Assembly (NCBI RefSeq): GCF_001613445.1
Contig: NZ_BDCJ01000009.1
Location: 434,001 to 498,000, forward strand
DNA: 64,000 nucleotides
Source of the DNA: Nocardia grenadensis NBRC 108939
Lineage (GTDB): Bacteria > Actinomycetota > Actinomycetes > Mycobacteriales > Mycobacteriaceae
Direction: 5' to 3'
The notes under the pieces: generated by a model
Seen by the model: the letters and a program-made list of their open reading frames with translations, nothing else
The model's database searches: none
What the model was told of the DNA's origin: nothing
Program-made: the position numbers and the translations under genes
In this document: positions 23,792 through 33,026 of the stretch, piece after piece
Layout: each line of letters starts with the position of its first letter
Numbering within the stretch: position 1 is the stretch's first letter

Positions 23792-26566
23792 TCACCCAGT
23801 CGTCGAACCGGTGATATCGGACTGTCGACCGGCCGGCCCTCGGGAATGCGGCGGATCGTCGAGGTCGAGCGTTACCCGGGCCAAGGTACGTCGATTGCTC
23901 ACGCCGAGTTTGGGAAACGCCCGGTACAGGTGATAGGAGACCGTTTTGGGACTCAGCTGCAACCGGGACCCGATCTCCCGGTTGGTCGCGCCGGTGGCGG
24001 CGAGGCGCACCACCTGTAGCTCCTGGGGGGTCAGCCGAGCGGCCGCGGCCGGCCGCGTATCCACTCCCTCGCCCGCGGCGCGCAATTCCGTGCGAGCGCG
24101 TTCGGCCCACGGTAGGGCACCGAGGCGTTCGAAAGTGCGCTTCGCCCCCTGCAATACTGTGCGCGCCTTCGACGGGGAGCGTTCACGACGCAGCCATTCA
24201 CCGTAGAGCAGACCGGTGCGGGCATGGTCGAACCAGCGCTGCGCGTCGGCATGCAGAGCCAGCGCACGCGCGAAGGCTGTGTCGTCCCCCTCGAGTAGTC
24301 CGCGGCAGCGGAGCAGGTGTGCCTCGATCCAGGGCGCGGGGTTGGCGTCATACCAGCCCCGCAGCAGCGACATCAATTCTTCCGTCCGTGCCCGCTCGCA
24401 CCGCGCGACGGCTTCGAAGTGGTCGCTGATCAGGGGGATCCAGCAGCCGATGGCGCGGTCTCGATGGTCGGCCACCGCTTCGAAGTGGCCCGCCGCTGCC
24501 TCGTGGCGTCCGTGACCCAGGTCGAGCAGACCCAACGCCCAGCGTGCCTTCACCGTGCTGGTCGTATCGAAGGGCGAGGTCGTTCCGGGCATACTGTCCT
24601 CTGCCAGTCTCCGGCAGCGTTCCTGCTCGCCACGCACGGCGGCGAGAACCGCCAGATTGGCACCGGTGCGGGCGGCTCGGTCGGGCTGGTCTATCTCATG
24701 CGCCAGCCGCAGACTCTCCGTGAGTACTGTCTCGGCTTCCTGGAAGTGGCCGAGCAATATCTCGGCGGTACCCAGGGCGCTGCCGACGATCGAGAGCCGG
24801 CCCGCCATGCCCTGCTCATGACAGATTCGCTTCAATTCGAGCAGATCGGTGCGGGCATCGTCGATCTCGCCGACGCCGATCGCCTGCACAGCGAGCATGA
24901 ATCGGATCGAATAGTCCTCGGCGAACTGGGTTCTGCCGATGTGCACAGCGCGGCGAACGGTACGAATCGCGTGGGCTCGATCTCCGCCGAGTTCGCCGCA
25001 AGCGATCTGGCCGTCCAGGACGGCCAGATATCCGTCGCGGGCGGTACCGAGTTCCAGGGCGGCGAGAGCGGCACGTGCGGTGCGTATCCGGGACAGGTCC
25101 GGGTCCGGCCATGCCGCTCCGGCCGCGTGGAGGTGCATCCGTGCCGCGGCGTCCGGATGCCCGGGGGACAGGTGCGCGGCGGCCTCGGCGAAGGCGTTGT
25201 ACGCGCCGCGCGGGTCGCCCTGAGCCGACAGCATCCGGCCGCGCGCCGCGGACAGCCGTGCAAGGTCCGCGGGTTCGGCCTCGTACGAGGCGATTTCATC
25301 CGCCAGGCCGAGGGCCCGGTGCACCTGGCCGGCTTCGACATTGGCTTCGAGAGCCACCATGAGCCGACGGTGACGGTCGGCCGGGTGAAGTGACAGCCGG
25401 CCCGCATGTTCGGCGGCGACGGCGGCGCGCCGATAATCGGTATTGTGCCGGGCGTGGCCCGCGACGGCTTCCAGGGCGGCCGCGGCGGCTTCGTCGGGTG
25501 CGGTCGCGGCGGCGGCCAGATGCCAGGCCCGTAGCTCGGGGTCGTCGGTGTTCGCCGCGATTGTGGCGTGCACGAACAGCCGCATACTGAAGGGGGCCAT
25601 CCGATAGGCTGCCGCCCGTTCGAGTGGATGCCGGAAGGTGATCGAGTATCCCGAAATGTTCACCACGCCGATTCGTTCGGCGGCATCCAGAGCGGCGGCG
25701 GTCGAGCCGAATTCGGTGAGGACGCGCATGGCGATGATCAGGCTTCCACTGTAGTCGGCGGCTACCACCAGCAATGCGATTCGGGTGTCTTCGGGTAAGG
25801 CGCGGATATCGCGCTCGTACTCGCGTTGCAGACGGTCGGACAGCGCCAGCGGACCCAACGTCGGGAGATCGGTGTTCGCGCTCGGCAGTTCGAGGAGCGC
25901 CAGGGGATTCCCGGCCGCGGTCTCGAGAACCCGCTCGCGGGTGTCCGTCGGCAGGCCGGGGAACCGCTCGGTCAGCAGCGCCCTCGATTCGTTCCTGCTC
26001 AGCGGCGTCAATTCTGTCGCCGGCAGCCCGTAGGCGGGGAATTGCTCGCGCGCGGTGACCAATACCGCGACCCGGTGCGTGGCGAGTCGTCGGGTGGCGA
26101 AAGACAGCGCGTCGATCGAAGGCCGATCCCACCAGTGCGCATCATCGATCAGGCACAGTATCGAGTGGTCGGCGGCCAGATCCGCCCAGAGCGCCAGGAT
26201 CTCGAGACCGACCCGGTGACTGTCGTCCGGCCGCACCGGCCCGGTGCCGACCACCGAGTTCAGAGCCTCCCTGGCCGGCTCCGGTATCGCGCGCACCGCA
26301 TCGGGTAGCGGAGCGAGTAGCTGGTGCAGACCGCCGTAGCGCAGATCGGCTTCACGCTCGGTGCCGCGGCAACGTAGCACGATCCAACTCTGGTCCACCA
26401 GATTCGTGGCACTGTCCAGGATCGTGGTCTTACCCAGGCCGGGCGCGCCGGTGACCAACAGTGAGCCGCCGTGGCCTGTTCGACTGCCTTCCACGAGCGT
26501 GGCGATCTGCTGAAGTACTTCGTCTCGACCGTGCGGCACGCGGTCAAAGTATCCTTTCCGGGTCAT
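23792..26566 (-). CDS. large LuxR-family ATPase regulator (LAL type)
   Basis: The 924-residue protein has an N-terminal AAA-type ATPase (Walker A GAPGLGKTT at residues 40-48, Walker B-like CLIDDAHWW near 137). A long helical, TPR-like middle follows, then a C-terminal LuxR helix-turn-helix (LTPQELQVVRLAATGATNRE then LSPKTVSYHLYRAF near residue 870). It ends about 220 bp upstream of the RiPP precursor and points the same way. LAL proteins often activate biosynthetic clusters, so it is the likely regulator of the precursor, maturase and exporter operon (inference). The ATG at 26566 fits the family start. Confidence 0.92.
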   Translation of the reverse strand: MTRKGYFDRVPHGRDEVLQQIATLVEGSRTGHGGSLLVTGAPGLGKTTILDSATNLVDQSWIVLRCRGTEREADLRYGGLHQLLAPLPDAVRAIPEPAREALNSVVGTGPVRPDDSHRVGLEILALWADLAADHSILCLIDDAHWWDRPSIDALSFATRRLATHRVAVLVTAREQFPAYGLPATELTPLSRNESRALLTERFPGLPTDTRERVLETAAGNPLALLELPSANTDLPTLGPLALSDRLQREYERDIRALPEDTRIALLVVAADYSGSLIIAMRVLTEFGSTAAALDAAERIGVVNISGYSITFRHPLERAAAYRMAPFSMRLFVHATIAANTDDPELRAWHLAAAATAPDEAAAAALEAVAGHARHNTDYRRAAVAAEHAGRLSLHPADRHRRLMVALEANVEAGQVHRALGLADEIASYEAEPADLARLSAARGRMLSAQGDPRGAYNAFAEAAAHLSPGHPDAAARMHLHAAGAAWPDPDLSRIRTARAALAALELGTARDGYLAVLDGQIACGELGGDRAHAIRTVRRAVHIGRTQFAEDYSIRFMLAVQAIGVGEIDDARTDLLELKRICHEQGMAGRLSIVGSALGTAEILLGHFQEAETVLTESLRLAHEIDQPDRAARTGANLAVLAAVRGEQERCRRLAEDSMPGTTSPFDTTSTVKARWALGLLDLGHGRHEAAAGHFEAVADHRDRAIGCWIPLISDHFEAVARCERARTEELMSLLRGWYDANPAPWIEAHLLRCRGLLEGDDTAFARALALHADAQRWFDHARTGLLYGEWLRRERSPSKARTVLQGAKRTFERLGALPWAERARTELRAAGEGVDTRPAAAARLTPQELQVVRLAATGATNREIGSRLQLSPKTVSYHLYRAFPKLGVSNRRTLARVTLDLDDPPHSRGPAGRQSDITGSTTG

Positions 26567-26913
26567 TCGCCGTCGCCGAGCCGCCTCCCTGCCGTGGGCA
26601 GTTCATCGGGCGCGTAACAACGCGGTGCGCGCAGGTCACGGCGGTCCTGGGTGTTCCGCGGCGGACCCGGTCAGGTGTATCGGCACCACGGACTCCACTC
26701 GGATACGCGAGGACGAACCGGCCGCGTCCGGTGCCGGCGATCGCGGCACCGGGTGCCTGGCACATCATCGGCACCCGCCCCGGCGGTAGGCGGCAGGTCG
26801 GCCGTCGCAGAACAATGGTTGGGCTGCCTCCGGGACTTCGTTGTCGATGCCGCTCCTCATGGTGCCTGTGCCATAGTGCTCAGGGACCGCAGCGAGAGGA
26901 TGGTTCGCCCGGA
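26567..26913. other. divergent promoter region, no gene recognised
   Basis: About 350 bp lie between the LAL regulator and GntR genes, which are divergent. No coding frame with family resemblance was seen; both promoters must lie here. Confidence 0.45.
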
Positions 26914-27591
26914 ATGCCGACTGCTCAACCGACCAAACGGGATCAGATCGTCGACGAGCTCCGTCGGATGATTCTGACCGGCGCGCTGAGTCGCGGGGAG
27001 AAGCTCCCCCAGGACGAACTGGCCCGACAATTCAATGCCTCGATCACCCCGGTGCGTGAGGCGATGCGATTGCTGGAGGCCGAGGGGCTGCTGGTGGCCG
27101 AGCCGCACCGCGGGGTGCGGGTGGCGGGGGTGGATCTGGATCGGGTCAAGGGCAGCTACGTCGTGCGCCGGCTCACCGAGAGCTATGCGATGAAGCGGGC
27201 GGTGGATCGGATGGCTCCGCGCGATATCGCCGCCGCCGAAGAGTTGATCGCGAGAATGAGAGATCATGCGGCTCGCGGGGATTCGGTATCGGTGCGCGAG
27301 CTCAATCGGCAGTTCCACTTCTCTTTCTACGAGCGGTGCGGCCTACCCGCCCTGTGCGACGAGATCGCCGGCATGTGGCGGTCCTTCCCCTGGGATCTGA
27401 TGCTGAGCACCGACGCGTGGTGGGATGAATCCCAGCGCGAGCACCAGGCGATCGTGGATGCGGTGCGCGCCGGCGACGGCGCGAAGGCCGCCGAGCTGAC
27501 CGAAGCGCATATCAGGAACGGGTATCTCGCGATCGCCGACCAGATCGCGGGGGAGTCGACCAGCGACCCGTTCGACCTGAACGTCGACTGA
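26914..27591 (+). CDS. GntR-family regulator, FadR/FCD subfamily
   Basis: The 225-residue protein has an N-terminal winged helix (IVDELRRMILTGALSRGEKL, FNASITPVREAMRLLEAEGL) and a C-terminal FCD ligand domain. Metal-binding residues are seen in LNRQFHFSFY near residue 135 and EHQAIVDAV near 182. The ATG at 26914 gives a standard-length protein. FCD regulators usually sense small carboxylates. A palindrome downstream at 27803-27830 and the lyase gene at 28230 are possible targets. Confidence 0.9.
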   Translation: MPTAQPTKRDQIVDELRRMILTGALSRGEKLPQDELARQFNASITPVREAMRLLEAEGLLVAEPHRGVRVAGVDLDRVKGSYVVRRLTESYAMKRAVDRMAPRDIAAAEELIARMRDHAARGDSVSVRELNRQFHFSFYERCGLPALCDEIAGMWRSFPWDLMLSTDAWWDESQREHQAIVDAVRAGDGAKAAELTEAHIRNGYLAIADQIAGESTSDPFDLNVD

Positions 27592-27850
27592 GCCGATGAG
27601 AATGCCGCGGTAGTGCACCTGCGCGCCGAACATCGCACCGAACCGGGCCGCGGCGTGATACAGGCGAGCGTGAAGGTGCCGGGTACGCGGTAGACCGTTA
27701 GGCCGGGAACCGGGTCGGGGCCGTCGGCGAAGACCCACGTGGACGGCGCGCGCCTCGGTGACGATCGTCCGGTGTACTCGGTCGCCGCAATCCGAACTAG
27801 ATAATGCATGATCTGATCAATTTGTGCATTTTAGCGACTGTGATGCACCA
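27592..27850 (-). other. possibly decayed coding sequence
   Basis: On the minus strand protein-like stretches occur in two different frames: LTVYRVPGTFTLA, then in another frame RLYHAAARFGAMFGAQVHYR. This is what a frameshifted relic would look like. No family could be assigned and the call is weak. Confidence 0.25.
27803..27830. promoter_or_regulatory. nested palindrome, candidate GntR operator
   Basis: An 11-bp palindrome TGATCTGATCA (27809-27819) lies inside an outer inverted repeat AATGCA ... TGCATT. It is in an AT-rich stretch about 200 bp after the GntR gene and before the lyase region. GntR/FCD regulators bind short palindromes of this kind. Confidence 0.45.
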
Positions 27851-27969
27851 TCATGTCGGAGCATGACCCACGTCGAACGGATGTGCGCAGGTCAGACCGC
27901 AAGCCGAACCGACGCAGGAGCACCTCGATGGGTTATCAGGGGCAGGGTGAAAAGATCGCGATGGTGACC

Positions 27970-28216
27970 GGCGGGCCCATGACGCCGGGCGCACCACAGC
28001 CGAACCCCTCGGCGCGGCCGGTGACACGGTCCCGCCCGCCGACCTCGATCCACCGGGTGCACAGGTGCCGGCCGACGAGAATCGCGCACGGCGGTCGCGC
28101 ACGGCATCGCGCGGGCCGAGCAGCCCGGCATCACGATGGCCGCCGTCGAGGAGGAGTTCCGGATGCTGGATCTCGTCGCCGCCCCGCCCACCGAAACCGT
28201 AGTTGTCGACCTGTGA
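27970..28216 (+). pseudogene. frameshifted fragment upstream of the HpcH/HpaI lyase
   Basis: A frame reading DAGRTTAEPLGAAGDTVPPA and then PGAQVPADE gives way, after a shift near 28080, to SRTAVAHGIARAEQPGITMA and then EEEFRMLDLVAAPPTETVVV, ending in TGA at 28214. The stop is 14 bp before the lyase start, as for an operon partner. The protein family was not recognised. It is probably a broken gene once co-transcribed with the lyase. Confidence 0.35.
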
Positions 28217-28229
28217 CAGGAGAAAAACG

Positions 28230-29078
28230 ATGCGACGCCGCCGTGCGGTGCTGGTGGCACCCGCTTCCGATGAACGTAACGCGCGCAAGGCGCTGGCTTC
28301 CGGCGCCGACGAGGTCGTACTCGACCTCGAGGACGCGGTGACTCCGGACCGCAAGGACGAGGCCCGGGAGACCGCCGCCGCACTGGTCGCCGAATGCGGT
28401 GGCGAGCCCGCGATCTCGATCCGGGTCAACGCGCTCACCACCACCTGGGCGGTCGACGATCTCGCCGCCTGTGCCGCGGCCGGCTCCGCGCTGGGCTCGG
28501 TGGTGCTGCCCAAAATCGAATCGGCCGCCCAGCTCGCCGAGGTAGAGCGGTGCCTGGGCGACACGGACACCCGGGTACAGGCGCTGCTGGAGACCCCGCT
28601 CGGCATCCTGCGGGTGGCCGAGATCTGTGCGGGTTCGGCCCGGCTCGACGCGGTGATCATCGGTTACGCCGATCTCGGTGCGGCACTGGGCCGCGCGGCG
28701 GATGTCGCGCCGCAGGCCTGGTATCAGGTCCAGGAGTCCGTCCTGCTCGCCGCACGTGCCGCCGGGGTGTCGGCGATCGACGGCCCGCACCTGACCGTAG
28801 CCGACGACGAGGGTTTCCGATCGGCGAAACGGTGGGTACGAGACCTCGGCTTCGACGGCACCTGGGTGATCCATCCGGCCCAGCTCGCCGGGGCCACCGA
28901 GATCTTCACGCCGGGCGCGGCGGAGGTCGACTGGGCGCGCCGGGTGCTCGCCGCACTGGAGGAGGCCGCCGCCGGTGGAGCCGGCGCCGCACAGCTGGAT
29001 GGGCGGATGCTCGATGAAGCGCTGGCGGTCGGCGCGCGCCGGGTACTGGCGCGAGCCGCGGAGCCCGCCTCTGGATGA
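28230..29078 (+). CDS. HpcH/HpaI aldolase / citrate lyase beta-like protein
   Basis: The 282-residue protein is a CoA-ester lyase-like member of the HpcH/HpaI family (citrate lyase beta, malyl-CoA lyase). Hallmarks are RRAVLVAPASDERNARKALA, LDLEDAV near residue 36, PKIESAAQLAE near 100, LLETPLGILR near 122 and a C-terminal WVIHPAQ motif. The ATG at 28230 has AGGAG eight bases upstream. It probably cleaves or condenses a beta-hydroxyacyl-CoA such as malyl- or citramalyl-CoA. The GntR protein upstream is a plausible regulator. Confidence 0.9.
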   Translation: MRRRRAVLVAPASDERNARKALASGADEVVLDLEDAVTPDRKDEARETAAALVAECGGEPAISIRVNALTTTWAVDDLAACAAAGSALGSVVLPKIESAAQLAEVERCLGDTDTRVQALLETPLGILRVAEICAGSARLDAVIIGYADLGAALGRAADVAPQAWYQVQESVLLAARAAGVSAIDGPHLTVADDEGFRSAKRWVRDLGFDGTWVIHPAQLAGATEIFTPGAAEVDWARRVLAALEEAAAGGAGAAQLDGRMLDEALAVGARRVLARAAEPASG

Positions 29079-29099
29079 GGGGCGCGCTCCGGGGCGTCG

Positions 29100-29615
29100 C
29101 TAGCTGTCGCGGACCGGCCGGCCGGCCGCCACCCATTTCTGGTGTCGTTTCACCGTGCGCTCGAAAATCCAGGAGATCTCTTTTCCGGTACGCCGGTCGA
29201 AGGCGAGCCCGATCATATGCGTGGGATCGTGAAAAGACGTCCACATCGGTGAGTCGATGACACATAGGGGGTCGGGGCGCTCGGGTGGATTCGCCGGCAG
29301 GAGTACCCAGATTCCCTCCAACGCCCGCCGAAAGGTCTCGCCGATGAAGTACATGAATCGCACCGCGACCTCGAGGTTCTCCTCGGTGGACATATCGTCG
29401 AAGTCCGAATAGCGGTGGAGCATCTCGTGTTCCGCCGTTACCAGGCCTTCGCGGGTCCACAGGTGGCCGGCGAGTTCGGGAACGTCGACCTCGACGAACT
29501 CGTTCTCCACGGCTTCCTGTTGCATCTGTAACCACGCCCGAAAGAGTTCGTCGTTCTGGACCGCCTGGTCCTCCGGCGTATCCCGGACCGTTGTCGGTTC
29601 ACCTGTCGAGGGCAT
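29100..29615 (-). CDS. hypothetical protein, 171 aa
   Basis: The ATG at 29615 has GGAG five bases upstream and starts MPSTGEPTTVRDTPEDQAVQ. The protein is acidic and helical, with aromatic-rich motifs near the end (PMWTSFHDPTHMIGLAFD, then EISWIFERTVKRHQKW). No family was recognised. It lies in the same frame as, and directly downstream of, the condensation-domain relic with no stop codon between, so it could also be made as a C-terminal fusion. Confidence 0.65.
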   Translation of the reverse strand: MPSTGEPTTVRDTPEDQAVQNDELFRAWLQMQQEAVENEFVEVDVPELAGHLWTREGLVTAEHEMLHRYSDFDDMSTEENLEVAVRFMYFIGETFRRALEGIWVLLPANPPERPDPLCVIDSPMWTSFHDPTHMIGLAFDRRTGKEISWIFERTVKRHQKWVAAGRPVRDS

Positions 29616-30338
29616 CGATTCTCCATTTCCGCGTTGCCGCGAGCTTATTTCATGACCCGGGTGGCGGCGAAGTCCCGGCACTCTCCTATTCCGATCCGGC
29701 ACAATCCCTTCGGGCCGCGGAGGGTGGTCGCCGAACCGTTTCGCTACACCAGGTGCGGCGGCGCGGGTGGACCGGTAGCACCGACTGCGCCCGGTGGAAC
29801 GGTCCCGGACGCCAGGCCGGCGGTCGAGGACGAGCTGATGCCGCACGGCGCCGATGACGGCCGGCCGGACCGAGCGAACGAGATCGGCCACGGTCACGTT
29901 CGCGCCGACGGCGATACGCAGCGGCACGACATTGAATACGGCACCGGCCGAGCGGCGCAGCACGGCCGTGGTCCGGGCCGCGAGGCCCACCAGCACATCG
30001 TGGTGGCGGATGAGCCGAGCCGGATACGACACGAACGCCGCCGTCACGAGGTCGGTGTCGATGCGGCCCAGGCGTTCGGCCGCGGTGGCGATCAACAGTA
30101 TCGATTCCAACGCCGGGTCCACCGGCCGGGACGGGCCGGCGGCGCCGTCGGCGATTCGCACGTACGCCCACTCCAATTCCAGTCCCGCGGCGATTCCGGC
30201 TCTGCGCAACAGGCCCGTGTCGAGGTCGGCGTCGATATCCACGTACATCGCGATACTGATCGGAACATCCGGATGGAACTGCTGCAGTAGCCACAGCGCG
30301 GACTGTGCCGAGGACAGCCCGAACCAACCCCTACCCAT
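29616..30338 (-). pseudogene. relic of a non-ribosomal peptide synthetase condensation domain
   Basis: From the ATG at 30338 the frame reads like the start of a condensation domain (LSSAQSALWLLQQFHPDVPI, AMYVDIDADLDTGLLRRAGI). It then jumps to a later part of the domain (TAAFVSYPARLIRHHDVLVG then GLAARTTAVLRRSAGAVFNV, VPLRIAVG). The HHxxxDG active-site segment that should lie between is missing, and the sequence loses homology after GAVRHQ. An internal deletion has removed the catalytic core. Confidence 0.75.
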
Positions 30339-30603
30339 CGCACCACCAGTAACCTCCCCGATCCCCCCGTTGACCATTTCCGCAATAACGTAGCGGCGGA
30401 AAGTCGGCGCGATACCCCTATAATTCGGGGCAGTGACCGCGAGTGGGGATTTCGATGTTGCGGCACGAATCCGGCGGACGTCGCGCAGTGACAGGTCCTT
30501 GCCTACCGGTCGTCGATACCGATCGTCGCGCACCACGACCCGCCGCTGCCCTGAGATCCGGTGGTGAATCGGGTGGCCGTGGCTGCCTGCACCCGTGTCG
30601 AGC

Positions 30604-31569
30604 TCAGTGCGGTGCGGTCGCGCGCCGTGATATCGGCCCGAGCGGGAGGATTGCGGTCGCGACGAGTGCCGCCGCGCCGAGGGCGATCATCGCATACGGC
30701 CACCATGCGCGATCGGCCGTCGTGACCACCTGGTCCGCCGGCGGTGCGGCGGCGCGGGGCAGGGCGTCGGTGGCCGATCGCACAGTGTCGGAGATTCCCG
30801 CGACGACACCGGCGACCGGGCCGACGCCCTCGACCAGTTGTCCGGTCCCGCCCGTCAAAGCGTGCCCACCGTCGTCGAGCAGTACGAGGCCGTCGCGCAG
30901 TTGCCCGGACCCGTCGGCCGCCAAGGCCATTCCCGCCACGAACTCGGCGTTCGGGTCGGTGAGTTCGTAGGCGAGCCGGCGTGCGCCGTCGCGTAACTGG
31001 GTGAGTTGATCGAGAGTGGACGGGCCCAGACCGTGGGTGTTCAGCGTCTCCACAAGCGTGCCGAGCTGTGCGGCGGCGGTCCGGGACGCCGGGTCCGGCG
31101 ACCTGCCGAGAGTGTCGGCGAGGGCGGTGAGTTGCGCTGTCACTCCACCCTGCATGTCTCCGAATCCGGTGAGCCGGTCGACGACCTCGTCCACTCCTGC
31201 GTTGATCTGGGACGCGCCGTCGCCGAGTAGGCCCACGCCGCCGTTGAGCTGGTCGAGTCCGGTCGCCAGTTGCTCGCCGCCGTCTCGTGCCTCTCGGAGG
31301 CCGTCGGAGAGCTGATGGGCGCCGTCGTCGAGTTGGTGGCTGCCGTCGGTGAGCTGTCCGACGCCGGCGTCGAGTATCGCCAGCGGGAGTCCGGCCTGCT
31401 GCAGGTTGCTCCGGGCCGCGCCGATACCGCCGTCCGGGTCGGACGGTCCGGTCGATCGGGACACGGTCACCGTCGTCTCGGGGGTGTCGGAGTAGGCGAA
31501 GGTGGAGCCGCCCGCGACCAGGACCAGACCGGCTGCGGCGACGGATATCGGGACACTACGTGAACGCAC
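30604..31569 (-). CDS. YhgE/Pip-like heptad-repeat membrane protein
   Basis: This 321-residue protein has an N-terminal membrane segment (VPISVAAAGLVLVAGGSTFA) and a C-terminal one (AMIALGAAALVATAILPLG). Between them is a long repeat region built on DGxxQLxDGxxQL and related heptads, for example QLTDGSHQLDDGAHQLSDGL. This matches the extracellular repeat part of YhgE/Pip-type proteins, but it is shorter than the full family. The GTG at 31569 opens the frame. Its role is unknown; relatives are linked to secretion systems or phage adsorption. Confidence 0.75.
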   Translation of the reverse strand: MRSRSVPISVAAAGLVLVAGGSTFAYSDTPETTVTVSRSTGPSDPDGGIGAARSNLQQAGLPLAILDAGVGQLTDGSHQLDDGAHQLSDGLREARDGGEQLATGLDQLNGGVGLLGDGASQINAGVDEVVDRLTGFGDMQGGVTAQLTALADTLGRSPDPASRTAAAQLGTLVETLNTHGLGPSTLDQLTQLRDGARRLAYELTDPNAEFVAGMALAADGSGQLRDGLVLLDDGGHALTGGTGQLVEGVGPVAGVVAGISDTVRSATDALPRAAAPPADQVVTTADRAWWPYAMIALGAAALVATAILPLGPISRRATAPH

Positions 31570-31807
31570 GAGCGCCGACGTTAACGTGCCTCATTGTGAG
31601 TTCTCTGAGGCCGGTGAGCTGTCCGGCGTGCGGACTGCCGGGCCATGACAGCCGATCGAGGTCGTCCTGCGCATGCCGGGGTGGTCGATCGGGTGTCGCG
31701 CGTATACGGCACCGGGACCGCACGGTGGTTCGGCGCCGCCTCGGCGAGCGCCCGGAGCACGGTCGGAACACCCGTGCCGCCGAACCCGCTGCGCCCGGGG
31801 CGACCAC

Positions 31808-32143
31808 TCAGGTTGTCGCGGTCAGTAGGTCGGCCAGTCGGCGGTAGTCGACTTCCCGGCCTTCGGTGAAGGTCGCGGCCTTGCGTTCACCGTTGCCCAG
31901 GGAGCGCAGGAATCCCTTCTCCTCGGGAATGCCGGCGGCATTGAAAACCATGAACGACACCTTGTCCTTGGCGACGGCGATCACGGCGACATGATTGCCG
32001 TCGATGAGGTAGTGCGGTTTGCCGTACTGCAGACGTTCTTCGACGCCGGGCAAGGTGTCGAAGACGAGCCGGCGCAGCTTCTCGCACAGTGTCGCCTGCC
32101 AGGGCTGGGTTCTGGCGATGTACTGGGTGACTTTGTCGTCCAT
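31808..32143 (-). CDS. DUF1801 (YdhG-like) protein
   Basis: This 111-residue small soluble protein has DUF1801 hallmarks: VTQYIARTQPWQATLCEKLR, a central QYGKPHYLIDGNHVAVIAVA, and a C-terminal DYRRLADLL. The ATG at 32143 begins 47 bp after the stop of the SRPBCC gene, so it is probably the third gene of the HTH, SRPBCC, DUF1801 operon. Genes of this type often travel with ArsR-like regulators and SRPBCC proteins. Its function is unknown. Confidence 0.88.
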   Translation of the reverse strand: MDDKVTQYIARTQPWQATLCEKLRRLVFDTLPGVEERLQYGKPHYLIDGNHVAVIAVAKDKVSFMVFNAAGIPEEKGFLRSLGNGERKAATFTEGREVDYRRLADLLTATT

Positions 32144-32190
32144 GATGAAGTCCTTTGTCGATTCCTGCTGTGCTGGAGGGGTTTCGGGGG

Positions 32191-33026
32191 TCAGGATGCG
32201 GCGGTGATCGGTGCCCAGTCGTCGATCTCGTGGAAGCGGCGCAGTTCGGCCAAGCCGCTGAGTATGCCGAGCCAGGCGGGGTAGGGCGGATTGTTCTGGT
32301 CGAAGCCGCTGGACACCAGGGTGAGGCGGGTTCTGCCGCCGGAACCGGCGAGTTCCCAGGTGCTGATACCGCCCGGGCCCCAATCGATACCGACGCGTTC
32401 CCCGGGTACCAGTTCGACGATATGCGCGGGATGCGGGTCGGCGTCGAGTCCGCCCATGGCGAATCGGCCGTCGACCTCCGGTTCGATCTCCACCGGGTAG
32501 CCGAACCACTGCGACACCTTCTCCGCGGAGATCAGTGAGTCGTAGACCACGGCCGGCGCGGCATCGATCTCGACGGTCGCGTTCAGTTCGGCACCGGTGA
32601 AGTCAGCGCGGGCGGTGAGTGGGCGACCGTCGAGATAGTCGACCAGATTGGCCAGCGACAACGCCCAGAACGATTGGAGAACGCCGCGAATACTCGCGCC
32701 GGTGATGATGTCGTTGAAGTCGAAATGACTCTGCGTGAAGGTGATCCGTGTTTCGTCGTTCTCGACACCCACCGATATCTCGGTGGTGGTCCACACGCCG
32801 TCGAGCAGCCAGGACAACTGAATGGATGTCTCGGTGCAGTCGACGACTTTCTGATGGGGCGCATCGCCTTCCGGGATGGAAGGACCCCAGAAGTCGTATC
32901 GCCGCGGCAGGTCGATATCGGCCTTCTCGGCGAACCAGGCAGTCACTGCCTGCGGGTCGGTGAATGCCTCGAACGCGGCGGCGGGGGAGAGCCGGTCCGG
33001 ACGCTGAGGATGAGCGGTTCGGTCAT
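32191..33026 (-). pseudogene. SRPBCC (AHSA1-like) domain protein, frameshifted near the N-terminus
   Basis: The expected start is the ATG at 33026, overlapping the regulator's stop as ATGA (MTEPLILSVR). That frame ends at a stop after about 27 codons. The correct continuation (RLSPAAAFEAFTDPQAVTAW) lies one base away and then runs to 32191 with two SRPBCC-like halves (TEISVGVENDETRITFTQSH; YDSLISAEKVSQWFGYPVE). One base appears to be lost in a run of five Cs (32983-32987). A shorter protein could still start at a GTG at 32946 but would lack the first strand. Homologues bind hydrophobic ligands or assist Hsp90. Confidence 0.8.
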
